This document shows positions 1 through 8,304 of a stretch of DNA of 39,256 bases, in pieces. Below the pieces are notes generated by a model, which saw nothing but the letters and a program-made list of their open reading frames with translations, had not been told where the DNA came from and ran no database searches. Within the stretch, counting starts at the first letter, position 1; each line of letters starts with the position of its first letter. The position numbers were made by a program, and so were the translations under genes. The DNA is from Olavius algarvensis associated proteobacterium Delta 3 (GTDB lineage Bacteria; Desulfobacterota; Desulfobacteria; Desulfobacterales; CAFBRK01). The stretch covers positions 1 through 39,256 of the forward strand of contig CAFBRK010000189.1 of assembly GCA_903231505.1 (NCBI GenBank), read 5' to 3'.

Positions 1-77
1 AGAGTTCTCAGAGAAAAAAATAGTACTAAGCTAAAGAATAAAGCTCACAGCTTGGTGAGACCGGCGAACGGGCCAAC
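1..77 (+). repeat. Direct dispersed repeat, copy 1 (partner 16905-16981)
   Basis: Bases 1-77 match 16905-16981 with a single A/T difference near position 15. The sequence is AT-rich and not itself a simple tandem array, but it runs straight into an 8-nt ACGGGCCA/AACCGGCC array in both copies, and both continue to the word AAACCGATTACCCC. The second copy is preceded by 9-nt units of the type CTCGCAGAG, so copy 1 is probably cut by the window edge. Confidence 0.9.
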
Positions 78-430
78 CGGCCAAACCGGCCAAACAGGCA
101 AACCGATTACCCCGGATGCTGGATGCTGGTTTCTGGATGCTGGTTTCTGGATGCTGGTTTCTGGATACTGGGTGAGATGAAAGCTGAAAGTTGAAAGCCC
201 AAAGATTAAGGACATAAACTGGAAATAAAGGTCGAAGGGCAACGAATGACGCCGCGGCCAGGCGGCAAATGACATGTACTACCGATCAACCGGCCAAACC
301 GGCTAAACGGGCGAACGGGCAAACGGGCAAACGGGCCCACGGGCAGACCGGCAAACGGGCTAACCGGCAAACCGGCAAACCCAATACCGATTACCCAGTA
401 TCTAATACCGAATACCAAATACCCAATACC
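1..430. repeat. Mosaic tandem-repeat block I upstream of rpsB
   Basis: This gene-free stretch is a concatenation of short degenerate tandem arrays. At about 61-104 and 289-382 the unit is 8 nt (ACGGGCAA / AACCGGCA). At about 115-176 it is 7 nt (CTGGATG / CTGGTTT). At 177-205 it is 7 nt (AAAGCTG / AAAGTTG). At 382-430 it is 7 nt (AATACCG / AATACCC). The short frames that cross it are translated repeats, not convincing proteins. Just downstream, a hairpin with an 8-bp stem (GGCGTAGT / ACTACGCC, 431-449) separates the block from the rpsB promoter. The same array types recur in seven other blocks of this window. Confidence 0.9.
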
Positions 431-460
431 GGCGTAGTGAAACTACGCCCCAAAAACCGT

Positions 461-489
461 TTGCGGAAAGCGATTTTATTTGTTAACAA
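461..489 (+). promoter_or_regulatory. Possible sigma-70 promoter for the rpsB operon
   Basis: TTGCGG at 461-466 is followed by a 17-nt spacer and TAACAA at 484-489. The -35 resembles TTGACA in its first three bases; the -10 is a weak match to TATAAT. It lies in a short AT-rich patch between the repeat block and rpsB, which is where the operon promoter is expected. Assignment is by position and partial consensus only. Confidence 0.35.
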
Positions 490-698
490 TATCTGATTTC
501 ATTGCCGGGGCCGGACCCCGGGTACACCATCATATGTGAGGCCACCGGCAATGGGACCGCTTGCGCCAAACCCGTCACGGGTTGGCAGACGTTTATTCAA
601 ATCACACGCTTCCCGACCTGAATCCCGGTGCCCCGCCTGCGGGGTCGGAGAAAGGGACGACGGAAGCGGTGGAAAAACCGATCAGGAAGGAGAACACC
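490..698 (+). promoter_or_regulatory. rpsB 5' leader with hairpins
   Basis: About 200 nt separate the putative promoter from the rpsB ATG. No convincing reading frame fills it. It contains GC-rich self-complementary words, the clearest being CCCCGC-ct-GCGGGG at 631-644. In other bacteria S2 represses translation of its own mRNA by binding the leader; this leader could do the same, but I cannot identify the known motif here. A strong Shine-Dalgarno (AGGAAGGAG, 684-692) closes it. Confidence 0.3.
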
Positions 699-1607
699 AT
701 GGCGTATGTAAAAATGAAAGAACTCCTGGAAGCCGGAGTTCATTTTGGTCATCAAACCCGGCGCTGGAATCCGAAGATGAAACCTTACATCTTCGGCGCT
801 CGAAACGGGATTTACATCATCGATCTGCAGAAAACGGTTCGCATGTTCAAAACCGCCTATAACTTTCTTGCCGATACGGTGGCCAACGGCCGTTCGGTGC
901 TGTTTGTCGGCACCAAAAAACAGGCGCGGGATTCGATATACGAGGAAGCCAACCGGTGCGAAATGTTTTATGTCCACAACCGTTGGCTGGGGGGCATGTT
1001 GACCAATTTCCAAACCATCAAACAGAGCATCGACCGGCTCAACTATCTGAACACGATTCATAACGACGGATCCATCGAGATGTTCCCCAAAAAGGAGCGC
1101 CTGAAACTCAAGAAGGAACAGGTCAAGCTCGACAACAACCTGGGCGGCATCCGCAACATGGACGGCCTGCCGGGGGCGATATTTGTCGTGGATCCCAAAA
1201 ATGAAGCCATTGCCGTGCGTGAGGGGCGGCGATTGAACATTCCCATCGTCGCCATCGTGGACACCAACTGCGATCCGGATGACATCGACTACATCATACC
1301 AGGCAACGATGATGCCATTCGTTCGATTCGGCTGGTTACCTCGCGAATTTCCGACGCCTGCATCGAGGGGCGCCAGCGTTACGAAGATATCCAGCGCGCC
1401 GAGGCGGATAAAACCGAGGAAGAACCGTCTGAACTGTCGGCCGCCGCTGCAGAGCTGCAACCCGGTGAACGAAAAGTTATTTCTGACGGTACTGAAGGGC
1501 CGGTTGTGGAAATTATCCGCAAGTCCACCACCGAACCCGGTGAAGAAACAGACAGCGAACCATCCTCAAAGACGGAAACGGTAGCTGAAGAAGCAGGAGA
1601 AGAATAA
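699..1607 (+). CDS. rpsB: 30S ribosomal protein S2
   Basis: Small-subunit ribosomal protein that binds 16S rRNA at the head-body junction and recruits S1. The 302-residue product starts [19 protein letters not shown], the classical S2 N-terminus, and carries the conserved [22 protein letters not shown] and [10 protein letters not shown] segments. The start at 699 is chosen because it has an AGGAAGGAG ribosome binding site at 684-692 and gives the family N-terminus; the frame stays open upstream to 561 but without family similarity. The core ends near residue 235 and is followed by an acidic, Glu/Thr/Ser-rich tail of about 60 residues, so the protein is longer than the roughly 240-residue E. 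coli S2. First gene of the translation operon; its stop overlaps the tsf start (TAATG). Confidence 0.98.
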   Translation: MAYVKMKELLEAGVHFGHQTRRWNPKMKPYIFGARNGIYIIDLQKTVRMFKTAYNFLADTVANGRSVLFVGTKKQARDSIYEEANRCEMFYVHNRWLGGMLTNFQTIKQSIDRLNYLNTIHNDGSIEMFPKKERLKLKKEQVKLDNNLGGIRNMDGLPGAIFVVDPKNEAIAVREGRRLNIPIVAIVDTNCDPDDIDYIIPGNDDAIRSIRLVTSRISDACIEGRQRYEDIQRAEADKTEEEPSELSAAAAELQPGERKVISDGTEGPVVEIIRKSTTEPGEETDSEPSSKTETVAEEAGEE

Positions 1608-2206
1608 TGTCAGCAATCAACGCAGGGCTTGTCAAGCAGCTCCGGGAGAAGACCGGGGCCGGCATTATGGATTGCAAGGAGGCACTCATCGAGGGTGATG
1701 GGGACATGGAAAAGGCCGTCGAATTCCTTCGCAAGAAAGGGCTGGCAACCGCGGCCAAGCGGGCGGGCCGGGCCATGTCCGAGGGTGTCGTTCATGCGTA
1801 TATTCACACCGGAGGCAAGATCGGAGTTCTGGTCGAGATCAATTGTGAAACCGATTTTGTTGCCAAAACCGATGACTTTCAGGATTTTGCAAAGAATATT
1901 GCGATGCACATCGCTGCCACCAGTCCCCTGGGGATCCATCCGGAAGATGTTCCGGAAGACGTGATTGAAAAGGAAAAGGAAATCTACCGGGCCCAGGCAT
2001 TGGAACAGGGTAAACCGGAGAAGATACTGGACAAGATCATCGACGGCAAACTGAGCAAGTTTTTCAAGGAAAGCTGCCTGATGAACCAGCCCTATGTCCG
2101 GGACCCGGATATCACCATTGCCGATCTGCTCAACGAGACGATCGCAAAGATCGGGGAAAACATTTCGATCCGGCGGTTTACCAGATATCAGATAGGAGAA
2201 TCCTGA
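1607..2206 (+). CDS. tsf: Elongation factor Ts (short form)
   Basis: Guanine nucleotide exchange factor that regenerates EF-Tu-GTP in the cytoplasm. The 199-residue product has the N-terminal UBA-like domain with [16 protein letters not shown] (residues about 10-25), the [10 protein letters not shown] motif of the core that inserts near the EF-Tu nucleotide site, and the C-terminal [16 protein letters not shown] segment. It is the compact form, lacking the longer dimerisation region of the 283-residue E. coli protein. The ATG overlaps the last base of the rpsB stop, indicating translational coupling; an AGGAGA site lies inside the rpsB end. Confidence 0.98.
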   Translation: MSAINAGLVKQLREKTGAGIMDCKEALIEGDGDMEKAVEFLRKKGLATAAKRAGRAMSEGVVHAYIHTGGKIGVLVEINCETDFVAKTDDFQDFAKNIAMHIAATSPLGIHPEDVPEDVIEKEKEIYRAQALEQGKPEKILDKIIDGKLSKFFKESCLMNQPYVRDPDITIADLLNETIAKIGENISIRRFTRYQIGES

Positions 2207-2210
2207 AGCC

Positions 2211-2930
2211 TTGGATACACCCCAGTACAAGCGGGTCCTTCTGAAGCTAAGCGGCGAAGCACTGATGGGCCGGGAGAGTTTCGGCATCAGCCCGGAAATG
2301 ATCCAGTATGTGGCCGATGAGATCCTCAGCGTGTCCGATCTCAATGTCCAGGTCGCTATTGTGGTCGGCGGCGGCAACATCTTCAGGGGTATCGGTGCGG
2401 GCACTTACGGCATGGATCGAACTTCGGCCGATCACATGGGGATGCTGGCGACGGTGATCAACAGCCTGGCCCTGCAGAGCATTCTGGAACGGAAGGGGCT
2501 ACAGACCCGGGTACAAACGGCGATTTCCATGCACGAGGTCGCCGAGCCCTTTATCCGGCGACGGGCCATCCGTCATCTCGAAAAAGGCCGGGTCGTGATT
2601 TTTGCGGCCGGTACCGGTAATCCCTACTTTACGACCGATACGGCGGCCGTGCTGCGGGCTCAGGAAGTACAGGCCGAGGTGCTCCTGAAGGCCACCAAGG
2701 TGGACGGTCTTTACGATAATGACCCGGTGACCCACGAGGACGCCAAGTTCATCTCCGACATTGATTACCAAACAGTGATTGAAAACCACTTCAATGTCAT
2801 GGATATGACGGCCATTTCTCTGGCCATGGACAACGACCTTCCGCTGGTCATCTTCAATCTCAAGACCGCGGGAAATCTCCGCTGCATCGTCTGCGGGGAG
2901 AACGTCGGGTCCCGGATCGCCAACAGATAA
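2211..2930 (+). CDS. pyrH: UMP kinase
   Basis: Phosphorylates UMP to UDP with ATP in pyrimidine nucleotide synthesis; a cytoplasmic hexamer of the amino acid kinase fold. The 239-residue product shows the N-terminal [14 protein letters not shown] phosphate-binding motif, [10 protein letters not shown], the [11 protein letters not shown] helix and [12 protein letters not shown]. The start is TTG at 2211, four bases after the tsf stop; no ATG or GTG gives the family N-terminus, and an AGGAG lies at 2194-2198 with a rather long 12-nt spacer. The usual neighbour order tsf-pyrH-frr is kept. Confidence 0.97.
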   Translation: MDTPQYKRVLLKLSGEALMGRESFGISPEMIQYVADEILSVSDLNVQVAIVVGGGNIFRGIGAGTYGMDRTSADHMGMLATVINSLALQSILERKGLQTRVQTAISMHEVAEPFIRRRAIRHLEKGRVVIFAAGTGNPYFTTDTAAVLRAQEVQAEVLLKATKVDGLYDNDPVTHEDAKFISDIDYQTVIENHFNVMDMTAISLAMDNDLPLVIFNLKTAGNLRCIVCGENVGSRIANR

Positions 2931-3024
2931 ACGCAGCGGATCCCCAGGCAACCTCCGGATCACGGCTGCCCCGGTGTTTCTATCGTCTTTTCAGGCGCAA
3001 CCGTAACCCCCCAGGGTGATTCCC

Positions 3025-3571
3025 ATGATTAAAGATGTGTATGAAGAGACAAAGGAGCGGATGGGAAAATCCATTGCCGCCCTAAAAAATGAACTGAACC
3101 GGGTCCGCACCGGTCGGGCCTCTCTGTCCTTGCTCGACGGCATTCGCGTTGATTACTATGGTACGCTGACACCGCTGAATCAGATGGCGACCCTCGCTAC
3201 CCCGGAAAGCCGACTCATCACGATACAGCCCTGGGACACGACCGTCATCACAGGCGTGGAAAAAGCCATCCTAAAATCCGATTTGGGTCTGACCCCATCC
3301 AGCGACGGGAAAATCATCCGCATCGCGATTCCCGCGTTGACCGAAGAGCGACGGAAAGAGCTGTGTAAAGTCGTCAGTAAAATTGTGGAAGATCACAAGG
3401 TGGCCGTGCGCAACATCCGGCGGGATTCCAATGAACTGCTGAAAGGGTTCAAAAAGGACGGTGATATCTCCGAAGACGATGCGTTCAAAGCCCAGGATCA
3501 GGTCCAGAAAATTACCGATGAGTACATCGAGCTCATTGACGACACGGGAAAAGAAAAAGAGAAAGAAATCC

Positions 3572-3582
<11 letters not shown>
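3025..3582 (+). CDS. frr: Ribosome recycling factor
   Basis: Releases the post-termination ribosome from mRNA together with EF-G. The 185-residue product has the typical length and motifs: LNRVRTGRASLSLLDGIRVDYYG near the N-terminus, the LNQMATLATPESRLITIQPWD stretch and C-terminal helices with RRDSNE and DEYIELIDDTGKEKEKEILEF. I chose ATG 3025 over the in-frame GTG at 3016 because the GTG itself lies within the AGGGTGA ribosome binding site (3013-3019) and the shorter form matches the family length. It follows pyrH after about 90 nt. Confidence 0.97.
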
Positions 3583-4327
<745 letters not shown>

Positions 4328-4397
4328 TGCATGAAATCTTTTTCAGCACAGTGCATCCCGGGGCGCGGATACACGAAGGGACTCGACGGGTAAATTC

Positions 4398-5201
4398 ATG
4401 CATTTAAAACGCTGGCTGACAAGTATTGTCGGTTTACCGCTCCTTCTTTTTCTTCTGTTCAAAGGGGGGCCGATTGCCCTCTTTGGTGTCGTTGTGGCCG
4501 CCCACCTGGCCGCGTCGTTGGAATACGCCAACATCGTGTACCACCCTGACAAAGATCTGCTCTACACCGCACTGTCCATCGTACTGGGAACCGCTCTGAT
4601 ATATGCGATCTACCGGGGAGCCGTTTACCTGGCCTTTTCCGTCCTGATCGGTAACCTGATCATCGCCGCCGGGGTGATGGTGATCCGGTACCAAAAACAA
4701 CCGGCGGCCGTGGCCCGGATGTTCCGGCAGGTGGCCGGCATGGTGTACATCCCGCTTTTTCTGGCCTGCCTGGTACTGATCCGAAACGATCCCAACGGTG
4801 CGGCCTGGATATTTCTTATCCTCTGCCTGGCCTTTGCCGGGGATACGGCGGCATTTTATGTGGGGACCTATTTGGGTCGGCACAAGCTGTGCCCCGCCGT
4901 CAGCCCCAAGAAAACCGTCGAAGGCGCCTTGGGCGGATTGGCCGGGAGCTTGCTGGTCGCGTCTGTGGCCAAGGCGTTTTTGATGCCGTCGTTGCCCTGG
5001 TCCATGGCGATTCCGTTTTTTATTCTGGCGGCATCCGCCGGGCAGACCGGCGACCTTTTCGAGTCGGCCATCAAACGATCGGCCGGTATCAAGGATTCCG
5101 GAGGATTGCTGCCCGGACATGGCGGTATCCTGGATCGTATCGACGGGCTGCTGTTTGTGGCACCGATTACCTATCTGTTCAAATTCCACCTGACAGGATG
5201 A
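4398..5201 (+). CDS. cdsA: Phosphatidate cytidylyltransferase
   Basis: Inner-membrane enzyme that makes CDP-diacylglycerol from phosphatidate and CTP, the branch point of phospholipid synthesis. The 267-residue product is a multi-span membrane protein with hydrophobic segments from the N-terminus on (IVGLPLLLFLLF, ALFGVVVAAHLAA, LVLIRN, IFLILCLAFAGDTAAFYVG). It ends with the CDS-family signature SAIKRSAGIKDSG followed by LLPGHGGILDRIDG. The stop overlaps a possible dxr start as ATGA at 5198-5201. Spacing to uppS is 70 nt. Confidence 0.96.
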   Translation: MHLKRWLTSIVGLPLLLFLLFKGGPIALFGVVVAAHLAASLEYANIVYHPDKDLLYTALSIVLGTALIYAIYRGAVYLAFSVLIGNLIIAAGVMVIRYQKQPAAVARMFRQVAGMVYIPLFLACLVLIRNDPNGAAWIFLILCLAFAGDTAAFYVGTYLGRHKLCPAVSPKKTVEGALGGLAGSLLVASVAKAFLMPSLPWSMAIPFFILAASAGQTGDLFESAIKRSAGIKDSGGLLPGHGGILDRIDGLLFVAPITYLFKFHLTG

Positions 5202-5206
5202 ACGCG

Positions 5207-6367
5207 ATGAAACGACTGACCGTACTCGGATCCACCGGGTCCATTGGCCGAAACACCCTTCACATCGTCAGCATGTTCCCGGAGCGATTTCAGATCAAGG
5301 CCCTTGCGGCAAAGTCCCGAATTGATCTTCTGGCGGAGCAGGTGCATCAATTTCGGCCGGAGACCGTGGTCGTCTACAATGCGACCATTGCAAATGATTT
5401 GAAAGCGCTGCTGGACGGGTCGGCCCGGGTGGACATTCTCCATGGCCCGGAAGGGTATGAAGCGGCCGCGGCCCGGCCGGACGTCGACATGGTCGTTGCG
5501 GCCATGATGGGCGCCGCCGGCCTTACACCGACCCTGGCCGCCATCAACAGCGGCAAGGACATCGCCCTGGCCAACAAGGAGACCCTGGTCATGGCCGGCG
5601 ATATCGTCATGGGCGCGGCCCGGGCCCAAAACGTTCGCATTCTGCCTGTGGACAGTGAGCACAGCGCAATTTTTCAATGTTTGTCCGGACAGCGGAAACA
5701 AGACCTGGACAAGATCCTGCTGACGGCATCCGGTGGACCGTTTCGCCGAACACCGGCAGCGGAACTGGCTGATGTCACCCCGGAGCGCGCCCTCGACCAC
5801 CCCAACTGGTCTATGGGCCATAAAATAACCATAGATTCCGCAACCTTGATGAATAAAGGTCTGGAAGTACTTGAAGCGAAATCACTCTTTAATGTGGAAA
5901 CAGACCAGATCGAAGTGGTGGTCCACCCTCAGAGTATCATCCACTCTATGGTGGCGTATGCGGACGGTTCCGTGATCGCCCAGCTTGGGGTGCCGGACAT
6001 GAAGGGGGCGATCGCCTATGCGCTGTCCTACCCGGAGCGCATGCCGATTCGACAGCCGCTGCCCGATTTCACCGGAGGACCGGATCTGACATTCGAGTCC
6101 CCGGATCTGGACCGTTTTCCCTGCCTGGCGTTGGCATTCGAGGCCTGCAAGACCGGACAGACGCTTCCGGCGGTGCTGAATGCTGCCAACGAAGTGGTGG
6201 TGGAAGCCTTCTTCGGCGGTCATATCGGCTTTCTGCAGATACCCGAGATCATCCGATCGGTCATGTCCGCCCATACCCCCGCAGCCCAACCCACCCTCCA
6301 GCAGATTCTCGATGCCGACCGATGGGCCCGACAGGAAGCCGGCCGGTATGTAAAGCCGTTGCCATAG
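5207..6367 (+). CDS. dxr: 1-deoxy-D-xylulose 5-phosphate reductoisomerase
   Basis: Converts 1-deoxyxylulose 5-phosphate to 2-C-methylerythritol 4-phosphate with NADPH, the committed step of the MEP isoprenoid pathway, which feeds UppS encoded upstream. The N-terminus MKRLTVLGSTGSIGRNTL is the NADPH-binding fold; LANKETLVMAG, LPVDSEHSAIFQCL, TASGGPFR and HPNWSMGHKITIDSATLMNKGLE are the conserved metal and substrate motifs. Two starts are possible: ATG 5198, overlapping the cdsA stop, or ATG 5207, preferred because AGGA at 5195-5198 is well spaced from it and the protein then begins like other family members (386 residues). Confidence 0.97.
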   Translation: MKRLTVLGSTGSIGRNTLHIVSMFPERFQIKALAAKSRIDLLAEQVHQFRPETVVVYNATIANDLKALLDGSARVDILHGPEGYEAAAARPDVDMVVAAMMGAAGLTPTLAAINSGKDIALANKETLVMAGDIVMGAARAQNVRILPVDSEHSAIFQCLSGQRKQDLDKILLTASGGPFRRTPAAELADVTPERALDHPNWSMGHKITIDSATLMNKGLEVLEAKSLFNVETDQIEVVVHPQSIIHSMVAYADGSVIAQLGVPDMKGAIAYALSYPERMPIRQPLPDFTGGPDLTFESPDLDRFPCLALAFEACKTGQTLPAVLNAANEVVVEAFFGGHIGFLQIPEIIRSVMSAHTPAAQPTLQQILDADRWARQEAGRYVKPLP

Positions 6368-6440
6368 ATATGTTCCGTTTGGGCATAGCGTATTCTTCCA
6401 ACAGAATACGGGGTCGAAGGAGTTCGGCTATAAACGTGCT

Positions 6441-6522
6441 CGGCGTCGGGGTCGGTATCGGGATCGGAATCGAGACAGGATCGCCATTTTCGAGTTCGAT
6501 ACCGACCCCGATGATCCCGCCC
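6441..6522 (+). repeat. Structured palindromic element, copy A
   Basis: Between dxr and rseP lies an imperfect palindrome. TCGGGGTCGGTATCG at 6446-6460 is exactly complementary to 6497-6511, a 15-bp stem with a 36-nt loop. An alternative stem of 17 bp with two mismatches can form using 6457-6473. The same sequence, inverted and with pair-preserving changes, is found at 35931-36013 upstream of the LysM gene. The 6-nt rhythm of the arms (ATCGGG, ATCGGA) is unlike the 7/8-nt arrays elsewhere. Function unknown. Confidence 0.75.
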
Positions 6523-6597
6523 TTTTCCGACACGGTGACACTCCACCCATCGGAACGGAATTCTGACTATCGCCATACCCGGTCAAGGCCCCGCAGT

Positions 6598-6625
6598 TTG
6601 ACATCTCCCAAAGTATTGCTAAAAT
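6598..6625 (+). promoter_or_regulatory. Sigma-70-type promoter for rseP
   Basis: TTGACA at 6598-6603, a perfect -35, is followed by a 16-nt spacer and TAAAAT at 6620-6625 (5/6 to TATAAT). Transcription would begin near 6632 and leave a leader of about 150 nt before the rseP ATG. This suggests rseP is transcribed independently of dxr. Confidence 0.6.
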
Positions 6626-6741
6626 ATACCTCTGTAAGTCAGCATCCGGCCATCGATATTTTCGCGCCCAATGTGAAGTGGGCTTGTGTCCGCCTAAACC
6701 AAAACCTTCCCACGGTGACCGGATCGATTGTTGATGTTAAC

Positions 6742-6760
6742 CAAGCGGCATCGCCGCTTG
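6742..6760 (+). promoter_or_regulatory. Hairpin in the rseP leader
   Basis: CAAGCGG (6742-6748) pairs with CCGCTTG (6754-6760) around a 5-nt loop, 25 nt before the rseP ATG. There is no T-run after it, so it is not a typical terminator; it could affect translation because the rseP start has only a weak, distant Shine-Dalgarno (GGGAA near 6770). No regulator can be assigned. Confidence 0.35.
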
Positions 6761-6785
6761 CCATAAAATCGGGAACCGATTTTAT

Positions 6786-7883
6786 ATGAACACCCTACTG
6801 GCATTTATCCTCGTCCTCGGACCGCTGATTTTTTTCCACGAACTGGGGCACTTTATCGTTGCCCGGATTTTCGGCGTGGGTGTCGAAAAATTTTCCCTGG
6901 GCTTCGGCCCGCGGTTATTTGGGAGAAAGATTGGAAGAACCGATTATCGGGTCTCTGCCATTCCCCTGGGGGGATATGTGAAAATGGTCGGCGAAGAGCC
7001 GGACTCGGATATCGCCCCGGAAGACCTTCGCGTCTCATTTACCCACAAACCGGTTCTTCAGCGGATTCTCATCGTGGCCGCAGGACCGGTTTTCAATGTC
7101 CTGCTGGCGATTTTGCTGTTCTATCTCATTTTTCTGTTCTCGGGGACGTACATTCTGAAACCGACTATCGGCAACGTCGGCGAGAACACACCGGCCCAGG
7201 AAGCCGGGCTCCAGGCAGGGGATATGGTGGTGGCCATCGATGACAAGCCGGTCGAGACGTGGTATGACATGGCCGACATGATCTCCGCCAGCAAGGGAGA
7301 TCAACTGACCCTGACCATCGAGCGGGATGGCATCCTGCTGAACATGGCGCTGAGGCCGGCCCTCAAGCAGGTCAAAAACGATTTCGGGGAGGAGACCGAG
7401 CGGTATGTCATCGGGATCGAAGCGGCCCGGGAATTGACCCACAAGACACTGGGCCCCATCGAAGCCGCCGGTGAAGCGTTTGTTCAAAGTTACAAGGTCA
7501 CCGAGATGACCCTGGTGGTTGTGGGTAAGATTTTTCAGGGAAAAATCTCCCCGAAAACCCTCGGCGGGCCGATTATGATTGCCCACATGGCCGGTGAGCA
7601 GGCAAAAGCGGGCATTGTCAACCTGGTGTTTCTGATCGCCCTGATCAGTATCAACCTGGCTATTTTGAATATCCTTCCCATCCCCGTTCTCGATGGCGGT
7701 CACCTGCTGTTTTTCAGCATCGAGCTGCTCATCGGCAGACCGGTGAACATGCGGGCCCGCGAGATTGCCCAGCAGGCCGGGTTGTTCGTCCTCCTTCTTC
7801 TCATGGCGTACGTCTTCTACAACGACATCCTGCGCTGGTTCGCCGGCGATCCCACGGGGCTGGGCAGCCTGTCCGGCAAATAA
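6786..7883 (+). CDS. rseP: RseP-type site-2 membrane protease
   Basis: Intramembrane zinc metalloprotease that cuts membrane-bound anti-sigma factors or remnant signal peptides. The 365-residue product has the active-site HELGH at residues 18-22 in the first membrane helix, the LGGYVKM segment, a single PDZ domain (IGNVGENTPAQEAGLQAGDMVV, about residues 127-200) and the C-terminal NILPIPVLDGGHL motif with the third zinc ligand Asp near 303. E. coli RseP is about 450 residues with two PDZ domains, so this is the shorter one-PDZ form. It follows dxr, as in many Desulfobacterota, but about 420 nt away with its own likely promoter. Confidence 0.95.
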   Translation: MNTLLAFILVLGPLIFFHELGHFIVARIFGVGVEKFSLGFGPRLFGRKIGRTDYRVSAIPLGGYVKMVGEEPDSDIAPEDLRVSFTHKPVLQRILIVAAGPVFNVLLAILLFYLIFLFSGTYILKPTIGNVGENTPAQEAGLQAGDMVVAIDDKPVETWYDMADMISASKGDQLTLTIERDGILLNMALRPALKQVKNDFGEETERYVIGIEAARELTHKTLGPIEAAGEAFVQSYKVTEMTLVVVGKIFQGKISPKTLGGPIMIAHMAGEQAKAGIVNLVFLIALISINLAILNILPIPVLDGGHLLFFSIELLIGRPVNMRAREIAQQAGLFVLLLLMAYVFYNDILRWFAGDPTGLGSLSGK

Positions 7884-7893
7884 GTTCCGTCTG

Positions 7894-7948
7894 CCGGTTT
7901 GCCCAAAATAAATGCCTGAAATGTAAAATGCCTAAAATGCCTAAAATT
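7894..7948 (-). repeat. Inverted dispersed repeat, copy 1 (partner 17009-17064)
   Basis: This 55-nt segment just after rseP, rich in TGCCTAAAA units of 9 nt, is the reverse complement of 17009-17064 with only two or so differences. It joins a CCGGTTTGCCC word, the complement of the 8-nt GGCAAACC array type, in both places. Confidence 0.85.
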
Positions 7949-8014
7949 GTGGAATCGCTCTGCTCTGTCATATAAGTTTCAGAATCACGTATCCAGCCCG
8001 TAAAGGGGCGGCGA

Positions 8015-8299
8015 GCATCCAGAATCCAGCATCAAGCATCCAGAATCCAGCATCTGACCCCCGACACCTGACACCCGAAACCTGTATCCTTTCCCCAGCA
8101 ACCAGCCCTCCGAAGTCGGAACAGCATCCAGCCCGCCAGAGGCGGGCAAGCATCCAGCAACCAGCATCCAGAGACCATACCCGTTTACCCCCGCCATGAA
8201 TCGTGCTATAGACACCCGCATCATTTATCTTGGATCCCTGTATCCAGAAACCAGCAACCAGCATCCTATTTACCCAATACCCAATACCCGATATCTAAA
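8015..8299. repeat. Mosaic tandem-repeat block II, between rseP and purL
   Basis: The gap of about 420 nt between rseP and purL is filled by arrays written mostly in the CCAGCAT/CCAGAAT orientation (complement of CTGGATG), 7 nt per unit. It is interrupted by CACCTGA/CACCCGA units, a CCCGCC-aga-GGCGGG hairpin (about 8133-8147) and at 8269-8290 an AATACCC array. The last array ends within about 15 nt of the purL ATG, and no Shine-Dalgarno is visible between them. Confidence 0.85.
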
Positions 8300-8304
8300 C
8301 TACT

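Noticed and set aside
561..698. Upstream extension of rpsB to the first in-frame ATG
   Set aside because: The extension has no similarity to S2, while ATG 699 has a strong ribosome binding site and the family N-terminus.
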